Of a stretch of 64,000 nt of DNA, positions 1 to 9,170 are shown piece by piece. The notes beneath the pieces were generated by a model that did not search any database, was not told where the DNA came from, and saw only the letters and a list, made by a program, of their open reading frames with translations. The DNA lies in assembly GCA_905221605.1 (NCBI GenBank), contig CAJNDS010000564.1:48595-112594 (forward strand), read 5' to 3'. Position 1 is the stretch's first letter, and each line of letters begins with the position of its first letter. Origin of the DNA: Symbiodinium natans (taxonomy: Eukaryota; Sar; Dinophyceae; Suessiales; Symbiodiniaceae). The position numbers and the translations under genes are program-made.

Positions 1-1593
1 CGTGTGTGCCCGCGTCGCCTTTGGTCCGCTTCGGTCAGGGCGGTGTCGCCGGTGGGGGCCAGCCTGCGGCGGTGCACTGGTAGTGGCCTCGAGTGTGTTG
101 CAGATATTTGCAGATAACATTTGCGACGGGCATCACGACGGGATCGCTTGGACCACCCAGGCTGCCGGGATGCTCCTGGGAGTCTGGAGCCTGATTCAAC
201 CCGCAGCGTGGTGTGTGTGGAATTGTGTGGATGATGCTCCTCCGACTCATCTGTGGTACTTCGTGCTTGGGAGGTCCTGGCAGGCCCACCTCCGGGTCCT
301 TACGCCCACTTCCAGGATGCCTGGTCCTTCGGATGCGATTCCCGTTCGCTTCCTGCGTGCTTTCTTTGCGCAAGGTTGATGTGCGCGACGAGCTGACAGA
401 CTCACAGGTCCAAAGGCGAGGAGGGGAAGTCGCTTCGATCCGGTCTCGGCATGCGGGATGCTCTGCGGTTTCAGGGCGCTCAGCACTCGCCAGGTCGCTA
501 GCTGGACGCACAGACCTATGAGATCGGGCTGCGCAGTCCGACGTGGAGCTGAAGAATGAGCCGACGCGACAAAAGGCCCAAGATACGATATTTCATCTCG
601 GACTGGCTTTGGGAATGTCGGAATGTTGGGGTCGCGAGAAGTCTTGGCTGACAATCGAGTCGGGTCGAGGTCTTGGCCGGATCCTTGATGCCTTCCACGA
701 CTTCAAGCCGGGTTGCCCAGGGCGAGCGAGCCTGTACGACTATGTGATACAATGTGTTCCCATGTTATATATTATATATACATATATGTATATAAATGGT
801 GCAGGGATTGTTCCGAAGGTTCCTAACCGTCTCGGGGCGAACACTTCTCCCAGGTTTCCCCTGGACATAAATTTGGACGAACAAACAGGCCATTGGTAGT
901 CCCACATCCCTGCTTCAGGCCAGTCTTGCAAACAGCCAATGTTGGGCTGTCACCAGACGTGGTGCACGTTCATGCGCAAAGCGCAATCCTCAGAGCTTCC
1001 TGAGCGCCGTGGATGTGGAGACTGTCATCTAGCCGACCTGCGTAGTAGCCGACCTGTCAGCACACCGGTAAAATCAACGGCCGCAGCATTGCAAAGCTTC
1101 CTGTCCGCTAGTCTATGCTGTGCAAATCTCATGATCTCAGCATGATGTTGTCATCAACCAGCCACATATTGATGTCTGCCGGCCCACAACCCTGAGACAT
1201 GGTTGCTTGATGTTGCTTGTCTCACTGTAGCAAAAGACACACACACACACACCCACACTACGCAGGAAGCTGTTTCGCCGAGTTTGTAAGCATGCTGGGT
1301 ACATAAGCAGTCGGGCCACGCAAATTTCGCTGGCTTGCCTCCGCTGCGCAGCTGTGCAGCTGCCATGGTGACAGCCTTACCAGGTCGCATCATGCCTCCT
1401 GCCTAGTTCTCCTCACTTCCTGATCTGAAGGAAGCGTCGCGTTGACAACCAGCGTGTTTTGGATCCAGGCTGCTTTTCACATATTTCCATGCAAGACTGA
1501 ACCCCTCTTTAGCCTTTTAACATGACGAGCATGCTGTATTGAGAGACTTGAAAGAGCTTGAAATGACTTGAGAGTCTGCTCCGATGGACCAAC
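1..1593. other. No gene recognised; AT-rich and (AC)n patches
   Basis: I see no coding pattern that resembles a known family here. Short open frames exist on both strands but none continues across plausible splice sites. The stretch holds an AT-rich alternating tract at about 763-797 and an (AC)n microsatellite at about 1236-1252. The last part must hold the 5' flank of the gene starting at 1594. I saw no spliced-leader relict. Confidence 0.5.
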
Positions 1594-3453
1594 ATGTCAA
1601 TATCCGACTGGTTGGATCCCTGGCCCTGGCTGTGGGTCGAGATTCCGCGGCGGGTTTCAATCCAGAGCAAGCGGGTAGCCGTTTTGTACTTGCTTCTGGT
1701 GCTGGCCACGCTTGCGTACGTGATCTTTGACTTCATCTCGACAGAAGCATGGCATGGGAAGCTCCGCATCTCAAGCGGCTCCTTAACTACATGGCGTGAT
1801 GCTCCGAAGGTGAGCGACGCCACCATTCCAAATCACTGCTTGAATCCTCAGCAGTATGACACAATATTCGACGAGTCTTGGCACTACAAACCGAGGTCCT
1901 GCAGGCAGCTTGTTGGCAGTGCGGCCTTCCGAAAGCAAGGCGCTTGGCTTCATATCCCATCCTACTTGGAAGAAACGTACATGTGGAGCCACAGCAATTG
2001 CACGGAGCAAGAAAGGCTCGCGTGCCTAGACATGCCACGGCCGCCAGATGTCTCAGCTGATGTAGTGATTTCTTGGGAGGAGGTGCAAGACAATACTTGC
2101 ACGTGCAAGATGAAAGACAGCTACTTTGCAAGGCATCCGGAGGACGAAGTTCTTGTGTTCACTCACAGTTACTTCGTCCCAACCCTAGACGGGAGCAGTA
2201 CTCTGCCATTGTTTGGCCTACCAGACTGGGGAACAGTCCAGACAATTCTTCTAGCCGTCGATGGCTCACGCTGCGAAGTTGGTGGGCAGTCCTCCTGGAG
2301 CGAAGAGCAGGCCGCCATCGGCATCGGTGCCCCACTCCGAGACTGGATGCGATGCGCAGGGGTCGACTTGGACACGAACCCCCTAGAACTGACCAGCCAG
2401 AATGGAAGCCCAAACTTGGCTGGGCACCTACGGACCATGGGTTTCATCCTGGACTTTCGGTTAAACTACTTGAGCCGAGGGGCCCACAGCGAAGTTCACC
2501 AAGGAGTGGTTTGCTATGTGAGTGTCAAGGCACATGCAGCATGGAATTCCAATGTGGAAGTACAGAAAGTCATGCTTCCTGCAAGCAGTATCACAGCGGA
2601 GCATCAGGTTTACATGTATGGAGTGACTCCCCGTTTCACGATCGAGGGTGATTTCCGCTTCTTTTCCCATACGCCGGTCATGACCTGGGTCATCTCAGCC
2701 ACTGTTCTCTTCGGATTGCCGGCGCTGCTCCTGCGCTACCTTGTGGAGTTCTTGCTCGGGGTGCCTTCCCAGATCTATCGAAGGGAAACTTGCAGACCGT
2801 TCGACATTTATGACCATCTGCGCAAGACACAGGCGCGCATGCTCAGCTCTCATGCCGCATACAGCGTGTTGTCAAGCAACGGTTCGCTGGACAAGGACAG
2901 CCTGGACGGATATCTAAAGGTACTCTACGATGCACAGATTCGTGATGGAACTTTGCAGCCGAAAGAGATGGAGCGTCTATGGCGAGCTACTATTGCAGGT
3001 TTCGATATCGACAAGTCGGACAAAATTTCTTTGGCAGAATTCGTCGCGGCGGCAGCGATGATTGATGATTTGCACTTGGACGACATCGTTCATTTCCTCG
3101 ATTCAGATCGCAAGGTGCCCCCCAGTTTCTCAAAGCTCTCTCGCAGGTACTTTCAAGATTTCACGGCTGCCCCCGAAGTCTCCCATTCATTCCAATCCTA
3201 CCCCGAAACTGATCCGAGACCAGAAACGCAGCCATTAAGATATCGCAAGACTCCGTGCTTAAACGTGGCATTCGCACGGCTTTTGTTTGCTAGCTTTCTC
3301 AGGTGCCCTGTCTTGAGCGCTTGCTGGACAGCACTCGGCATCAGCTGCGAGTCAAGAATCAGCAAGTGCTTCCTGGCTCTGACGAGGAGCAGGCGGAGGC
3401 ATGCCAACGTTCGACATCAGACAAGCCCCGCAGTATTTCGTGACATTTCGTGA
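1594..3453 (+). CDS. P2X-like two-TM protein with cytosolic EF-hand
   Basis: One uninterrupted frame of 619 codons from an ATG, much longer than any other open frame in the window. The N-terminus (residues about 18-48) reads IPRRVSIQSKRVAVLYLLL and then a hydrophobic helix ending LAYVIFDF, which matches the pre-TM1 and TM1 pattern of P2X ATP-gated channels (I-x-S-K/R-x-hydrophobic...YVI). About 310 residues with many cysteines follow, as in the P2X ectodomain. A second membrane segment lies at about 361-385. After TM2 comes a cytosolic tail with one canonical EF-hand loop, DIDKSDKISLAE, at about 471-482. P2X proteins normally have two TM helices and no EF-hand. Channel function is inferred from topology and the TM1 motif only; I could not confirm the ATP-binding lysines. 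The last 80 residues or so are low in pattern and may be intron or UTR read-through. Confidence 0.6.
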   Translation: MSISDWLDPWPWLWVEIPRRVSIQSKRVAVLYLLLVLATLAYVIFDFISTEAWHGKLRISSGSLTTWRDAPKVSDATIPNHCLNPQQYDTIFDESWHYKPRSCRQLVGSAAFRKQGAWLHIPSYLEETYMWSHSNCTEQERLACLDMPRPPDVSADVVISWEEVQDNTCTCKMKDSYFARHPEDEVLVFTHSYFVPTLDGSSTLPLFGLPDWGTVQTILLAVDGSRCEVGGQSSWSEEQAAIGIGAPLRDWMRCAGVDLDTNPLELTSQNGSPNLAGHLRTMGFILDFRLNYLSRGAHSEVHQGVVCYVSVKAHAAWNSNVEVQKVMLPASSITAEHQVYMYGVTPRFTIEGDFRFFSHTPVMTWVISATVLFGLPALLLRYLVEFLLGVPSQIYRRETCRPFDIYDHLRKTQARMLSSHAAYSVLSSNGSLDKDSLDGYLKVLYDAQIRDGTLQPKEMERLWRATIAGFDIDKSDKISLAEFVAAAAMIDDLHLDDIVHFLDSDRKVPPSFSKLSRRYFQDFTAAPEVSHSFQSYPETDPRPETQPLRYRKTPCLNVAFARLLFASFLRCPVLSACWTALGISCESRISKCFLALTRSRRRHANVRHQTSPAVFRDIS

Positions 3454-3925
3454 TGCCGGTCATTCATCACAGGCAAGTGCGTTAGTAGAACTAACGCAGC
3501 CATCATGCTGGTGATGTCCGGAGCAAGCTAATGGATGTACTCTTAGGTGAAGGGGGGCAAAGACTGCCCCGAAGACTGACCCTCAGAGAAGTGCGTGTGG
3601 CTACTTGTGCAGCCGATGTACCTTAGTAGCACGTATCCTGCTTTTTGCCAACGGACTGTCAACCAGGCGGTTTTGTTGGCACTTGTAGCATTGTCAGCGC
3701 TACCCTTGGTAGCAGACTAAATTGGGCAAAGCGAGAGAATAGCATATTGTGACGTGCTTGCAGCTAGGTTTCTGAGCTGGTGTCAGTTAAGCTCATGGTA
3801 GATTGTGGCTCAGGGCCTTTGTGCAAAATCGTGATACATCCCAGGACAGTGGCAAAACTGACTACGAGGCATCGGGTTACGGTGTAGCATGTGCGAACAT
3901 GAAGCCGCTGTGAATCCAAGCCTGA
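3454..3925. other. Intergenic, nothing recognised
   Basis: This is the 3' flank of the P2X-like gene. There is no long open frame, no AAUAAA-type cue I would trust, and no repeat. It leads directly into the telomere-like repeat. Confidence 0.5.
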
Positions 3926-4038
3926 ACCCTAAACCCTCAACCCTAAACCCCAAACCCTCAACCCTCCCTCAACCCTAAACCCTCAACCCTAAACCCTAAA
4001 CCCTACACCCTGAACCCTGAACCCTGAACCCTAAACCA
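3926..4038. repeat. Interstitial telomere-like CCCTAAA/CCCTCAA/CCCTGAA array
   Basis: About fifteen tandem units of 6-8 bases, mostly ccctaaa, ccctcaa and ccctgaa, with occasional ccccaaa. The pure heptamer CCCTAAA is the plant/dinoflagellate telomere type. The array is degenerate and flanked by unique DNA on both sides, so it is an internal copy and not a chromosome end as presented. Confidence 0.85.
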
Positions 4039-4160
4039 CTTTGCTTTTCAGTTTGATGCTGCGGTGGACCCCCCCGCAGAGCACCGCAAGGATCCCTGGG
4101 ATGAGGCGCCTGAGGGGAAGTGATTTTTGGGGCATGTTACTCCAGTTCATTAGTGTTCCA

Positions 4161-4228
4161 TTATTATTATTATTATTATTAGTAGTGTTATTAGTATTCG
4201 TAGTATTATTAGTAGTAGCAGTATAGTA
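4161..4228. repeat. (ATT)n / (AGT)n trinucleotide microsatellite
   Basis: A run of att units passes into agt/att mixtures. It produces an Asn/Thr-rich frame on the - strand and a Leu/Val-rich frame on the + strand, both of which are artefacts of the repeat. Confidence 0.8.
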
Positions 4229-5039
4229 TAAATAGTGATAAAAATCATTATCTACTAATATAGTCGAGTGGGAGATTCCGGAGCTCCCAGGCCATGTGGA
4301 GGATGGCTTGGATCGTCCTGACCCCAAAGCTGCTTCGAGATGTCTGGTTTGTCTTTAGAGAAGTGACAAAAAGGTGTCGCATGTGAACAGCATGGTGGCT
4401 GCGGAGAAGAGCACGCCCCAGTCCAGTGGTGTGCCAGCCTCGAATTTGATCTGTGGCCTTTGTTCTAGTAACTCTAGTAGCTTCTTCTTCCTGCGGCTCT
4501 TGAATAAGTTCGGAACTTGCGTGCAGCAGGCTATGCCGCTGTCGGGTGGCTGGGTACTCATGCAATCCCGGAGCGCTCCTGGAAGGAACTGTGCCCAGAA
4601 GGGATGTGGGAAGCGCCGTTGCGTTCAAAGGGTCTGCTACGCCGCTACGCATTGCCTGCAGGAGATTCTATTACAACGACAGGCACTGGCCAATTTCTGC
4701 TTGTTTGCACAATGTCGCATGAAGTTCATGTGTGGAAGGACTGGCGAAACGTGCTGGGAGAGACCAGCCTGAACGCGACAGGGCCAGAAGATGATCTGAC
4801 AGCGCCCCGAGCAGCCTCAAGAACTCGAGGACGAGTTGCGGCAGACTTGCTGGATAAGCGGACCTCCCATAGGACACGACATTGTGGAAGCATGGTTCAA
4901 GGCTATGTGCACGAGTACCATCGGGCAAACTGCGTCAAAAAGCATGATGCTTCGCAGCATGCAATGAGACACTAGCTGACTGGGATGTTCTTGTGTTGCA
5001 CTGGGGTGTTCTTGTGGGGTTCTTCTGTGTGCTCCTTCG

Positions 5040-5093
5040 TCGTCGTAGTTATCTGTTGTTCCCGTCGTTGCCGTCGTTGCCGTCGTTGCCGTC

Positions 5094-5134
<41 letters not shown>

Positions 5135-5172
5135 TGTTGTTGTTGCTGCTGCTGTTGTCGTGGTTGTGGTTG
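5040..5172. repeat. GTTGCC/GTC-type hexamer-trinucleotide repeat
   Basis: Repeats of cgttgc with cgtcgttgc and gttgttgcc variants pass into ctgctgttg and ggttgtggt units. All frames stay open across it (Cys-Arg, Leu-Pro or Ser-Leu on +, Asn/Gly/Thr on -), so long ORFs here should not be read as genes. Confidence 0.85.
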
Positions 5173-6064
5173 TGGTCGTGGTGGTCCTCCTTGTTATACA
5201 GGTACCATGGCTGACAGCAAGATCCCATGCCTTCAACCTTAACCCTCAACCCTTCAATTCACGTTCTCCCTAGTATTAAAACATGTTGGCCCTGGGGGGG
5301 ATGTAATACTAACTTTAGCTGTGCGACTGTTGAAACCCAACGTCAACGGCTGTTTCGTCTTTTGTAGAAGACCCCCCGTCTTTGACTGCATTGAAAAGGC
5401 GCGCTAGCGCGCTTGCTTGTCAACTTGCTCATCTCCTTGGGCATGAGGTAGGCCCCCGCCACACACATTCCGCGACACCTTGTCACTCCCTCACTCACTC
5501 ACTCACTCACTGACTCACTCACTCCCATTTTGAGTCAGCCAGCGCGTCTCGGATCTTTTCGGCTGCCGCAGCACATGGTAAACTTGAATGTGGTAGGACA
5601 TTGTAGGACAGTAGGAATCGCGGTCGCAACATGGATGCCCAGGCCTGGGGCCCAGTTTGTCAATCGAGCACTGTGCTTTGTGCGACAGCAAGGCAGAGCG
5701 CCGGGCAGACCGCTTGGAGGATGTGGCAACGCCGCTGCGAAGGCAGGCACCGATGCTTTGTCCGGCTTTCGCCCCTCGGAAGGCTCCCGCACTACCTGAC
5801 ACTCGACCCTTTGGACAGTTTCCAAAGTCAGTTCTGGGTTGACAAACATCTGCGCGATTTCACATGCCAGTTGCTGTGCTTTGTGTCAGGCGGTCGCAGT
5901 CACCTGTTCCCGTTTGCTGCTCAGTGCCAAAATGGGATTGGACCTCTTCATTGGATTTCCTTTATGCAAACTTCCAGGCCACACCTCAGCCAGTATCACA
6001 GAAAGGCCTGTCGATGCAAGTGTGCCTTCATGTGCCTTCCATTCTGAGTTGTTGTGTTGTTCAG

Positions 6065-6141
6065 GACCTCGGCTGGGCCCAGAGCGGCCCGACTCAGACT
6101 TGCAGCAGGAGATTTGGGACGACGGGCAACGCATTCTAAAG
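6065..6141 (+). CDS. Orphan internal exon, unknown protein
   Basis: A 77-base segment with a good acceptor (ttcag) and an excellent donor (gtgagg). One frame is open and strongly charged (PERPDSDLQQEIWDDGQRILK). The host gene is not identified and there is no homology I recognise. Confidence 0.4.
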
Positions 6142-7192
6142 GTGAGGTTCGTTTCCTTCAACTGCGCTGAAAGGAAAAGAGTCGACAAACGACTTCAGGA
6201 CAGAGGCATGCGAAATCACGTTACGTTTCGAATGTTCAGCAGACGCGCAGCAGTTGGAATAGGGTTGTCTACCATGATCACATGGGGGCAGGACAGGAGT
6301 AAAGTCCTGTGATGCAGGTTTGGCCTTGTGGCTGGCATTGCTATGCTGGCTTTCGCGTGCTTGCGGCAGACTGCTCAGGTTACCACAGCTACAGGACTTT
6401 GTGATGTCTCGCAGAGCTTGGGGTGCGAAGCTCATCGAACTCTACTGATGTGAAACCTTAGGCTATTCTGGCCGGCGCTTGCACGTGGGATGGTGAAGCC
6501 AGAGACGGCCGAGGCGGGATCCGGCGTTTGTCTGGAAGCAAAATGGAGCAAAGAGAGATAAAGAGAGCTGATCTGCCACAGGATTTGAACGCAATGAGCC
6601 CGGTGCCCTGATTCGGGAATATTGGGATTTTGCAACCTGTCAAGCTCTCGACTCTAGGCCGTTTGCTTGGAAATGTGATGCGTTCGGCAAGAGGTTTTCG
6701 GGCAAGCAGCAGGCTGATAACAAGTATTACCGTTGGGTATGGGGTGTGTCCCCAAGAGGTCTCGTCAGCAACAGGATCGAGTTGCACGGTTCAGCATGCC
6801 ATGGGTGTGAGTTATGCCCCGGTTGCCCATCGCAAAATCGCTCCGAAGGCCACGACACATGGGTTTAGGAATCAGGTTTGGATTTTGGGAGATCTAGGGG
6901 CTTTAAGGTGGGCTTGGCGACTGCGATGCGATGTGAAACCTTGCCTTCCGTCTAAGTTACTAAGTCTGGTGGCGTTGCGAGAAGGAGGCTGTTTGAGCGC
7001 AAGCTTGCAGCAAGCGAGGTCTGGCAATGGCAATGGTCGAGAGGGAGCCCGAGGCACGCCAGAAATTTGCCAGAGGTAACGAGGTGTATCACGGAACGTG
7101 GGGTCTACCAAGGGTACTGAGGGAAACTGCCTTGTCAGGCCAGCCCAAGCTATCCGCAGCTAATCAACAACGCGCTGGTGGCAAGCTGAGAT

Positions 7193-7266
7193 GGTTAACG
7201 GGAGAGGGGGGGGGAGAGGGGGGAGGGGGGGAGGGAGGAGGGGGGAGGGGGAGGGGGGAGGGGGTG
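7193..7266. repeat. Purine (G/A) tract, about 74 bases
   Basis: Almost pure G with interspersed A (gggagagggggggg pattern), preceding a normal region. It is a polypurine mirror-type tract capable of triplex or G-quadruplex structure. The Gly/Arg- and Pro/Ser-rich frames across it are artefacts. Confidence 0.85.
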
Positions 7267-8151
7267 GGCCAGACAGTGTGACAGAGAGACCGAGGACTGT
7301 CCCAACATCCGTGCCGATGTCCTCGATGTGGCTGCCTCAGTGGATCCCCGATATCTGCCGGCCAAGCTCACACTGGGCACAATTCATCACAATTCTAGGT
7401 TCTTGCGGGGGCACCTTATGAGTTCAGCAGTGCTGCTGAAGAGCAGGTGCGGTTTGCTGGATTGTTCAAAACCCAGCTTGCCAGATGTTCTGTGGGTCTG
7501 TCGAAGGGCTTCTACCGCCTCCCTCGCTTGGCAGCTGCGGCAGCGACGAGGGAGGAGGATGTCCCCTTTGCGCTTTGCAATTCTTCATTGTGTACCGGAG
7601 CTTTGAGCATGCCATCATGAGAACGCTGGCAAGTGCAGCTATCAAGGCCTACAGCATAGAGACAGTCTCAGCCAAATCTCAAGAATTCCCCTTCAGCACC
7701 GAGGCAGATGTGCAACGGAGTCTGTCCAAAACTCGAAACCCCTGACCAGCCTCCCGGCCTCCCGGGTAACACAATTCGCTTGCTGGATTCCAAGAGCAGC
7801 CTGTCCTGTGCACAGATCTGCAGCAAGCCATCAATAGTTCGCGTTTTGAATAGCCAGCAACCCTCTCAAACAGCCAGGAAGCCTGAACAACTTGAAAGAA
7901 GATCCCCAAGTAATGCGAGCTCTTCTGAGAACTGAGAACATGCTTGCACTACATGCCGGACCCTGAGCACATCTGAGAGTGATTCCATGCCGTGTGGGAA
8001 GTTCTGTATTTAAGCGTTCAGCAACTCTTTTACTCGGGGTGCGGCTACATCAGCTACAGGCAGTGGATAGTTACCAAGGAAGAGTGCCGCCGATGTCCCA
8101 AAGGCATTCGGCAGATCGACATATCTCGAGTCATGTATAGTCAGTAAAGTC

Positions 8152-9170
8152 ATGTCGAGCCACTTGCAAATTGTCAGGGCTGCGCTTCCCGGCCTGTGCC
8201 GGTTTGTGCTGAGCGCCGATGTCAGTGCCCTGGTGCTCGGAGCCCAGTCGCCACGTGCCCGGGGCCCTTCACATCCCTGTCACAGCCCATGTCGCAGCCT
8301 CTCGTCACCTGATCTGGCCTTCTCTCTCACCTGTGAAGGCGCTGTCGGGCGGAGCGACTCCTGCCCCGGTGCCTGGCCGAGGCAAATTCAAGTTCGGTGT
8401 CGGTTGGCAAAGCTCAAACAGTCATAGTCGTAAAGGAGCTCATTGGCGATGAGCCGCTCGACATCGAGGCCGAGGGGGGGAGGACTGTGCAGGAGAGTGA
8501 GAGGAAGGGACCACAACAACCACAACAAGAATGCAGGTGGATCTGGTACTCGATGGGAAGGTCTTCTGCACACTGAGCTCGTCCAAAGCTATCTTCGATG
8601 CAGCGCCCGAGTGTGGGTCTTGTCAGCTCCTACGTGTCAGAAGATAGCAAAAACCTGCATGCACGGTTCAAGGCAGGGAGACTTCAGATCTCAGCAGTTC
8701 ATTTTTGCGATGAAGGTGCCAGATCTGCAGACCTAAATTTACGGCGCTTTTGGGGGCAACTGCTTCGTCCGTCTTGCACCAAGCCGTTTGGCTCCGCAGG
8801 TGCGTGACCTGCCGAGGGACAGCCACTTCTCCTTCCGATTGAGACCCTCGAGTGCGGCACTGCAGTCATCGAGTAAGTGTGTTCATGGTGCCCTTAAAAA
8901 AAATTGTGCCACAGACACATGTCGTGCAACCGTAACTCGCCTCGGGTGTGGCCAGGTACTGCAGCAGGACCAAGAGGCGTACACCGAGGGGTGGCGCCGG
9001 ACATATTTACCTCACAAAGTTTCACAACAGTTTTGAATTGAATGGTTGACTATATGGTTGATTAGTCTGGAATTCAAACAAATTCTTGAACCTCTTCATC
9101 CTTCAAAAGCGCATTCGGCGCCAGGTGCTGGGCTTCTTCAATGATCGGGGAGTCCTGCGGCAAGGCCACG
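8152..9170 (+). other. VPS34: PI3K block: C2 domain exons
   Basis: Four readable segments. 8152-8232 is the N-terminal strand (VLSADVSALVLG). About 8537-8604, after acceptor gcag, reads VDLVLDGKVFCTLSSSKAIF, the position of the family's cQLyadGkpL...Ts strand. 8800-8845, after gctccgcag, reads VRDLPRDSHFSFRL, the family's P-V-K/R-x-x-D-L-P motif. 9124-9170, after gccag, reads LGFFNDRGVLRQGH, the family's LFN-x-x-G-x-L-R-x-G. The order and spacing match Vps34 C2 domains. Exon ends between these segments were not all resolved. Confidence 0.75.

Larger units (their letters stand above)
5173..8151 (+). other. Mostly unexplained; a few orphan exon-like segments
   Basis: No family is recognised. 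The best exon is 6065-6141: acceptor ttcag, donor gtgagg, frame reading GPERPDSDLQQEIWDDGQ. A second candidate is 5685-5755, with a charged frame reading DSKAERRADRLEDVATPLRR. Open stretches near 7300-7370 and 7630-7740 have less support. These may be exons of a gene lying between the P2X-like gene and the PI3K, or 5' exons of the latter. A 153-codon frame at 4517-4975 upstream lacks an ATG start and any known motif. Confidence 0.3.

Noticed and set aside
4517-4975. 153-codon open frame
   Set aside because: No ATG start, no motif, and such lengths occur by chance at this base composition.
4985-5249. Cys/Arg-, Leu/Pro- and Asn/Gly-rich small ORFs
   Set aside because: All derive from the trinucleotide/hexamer repeat; every frame is open.
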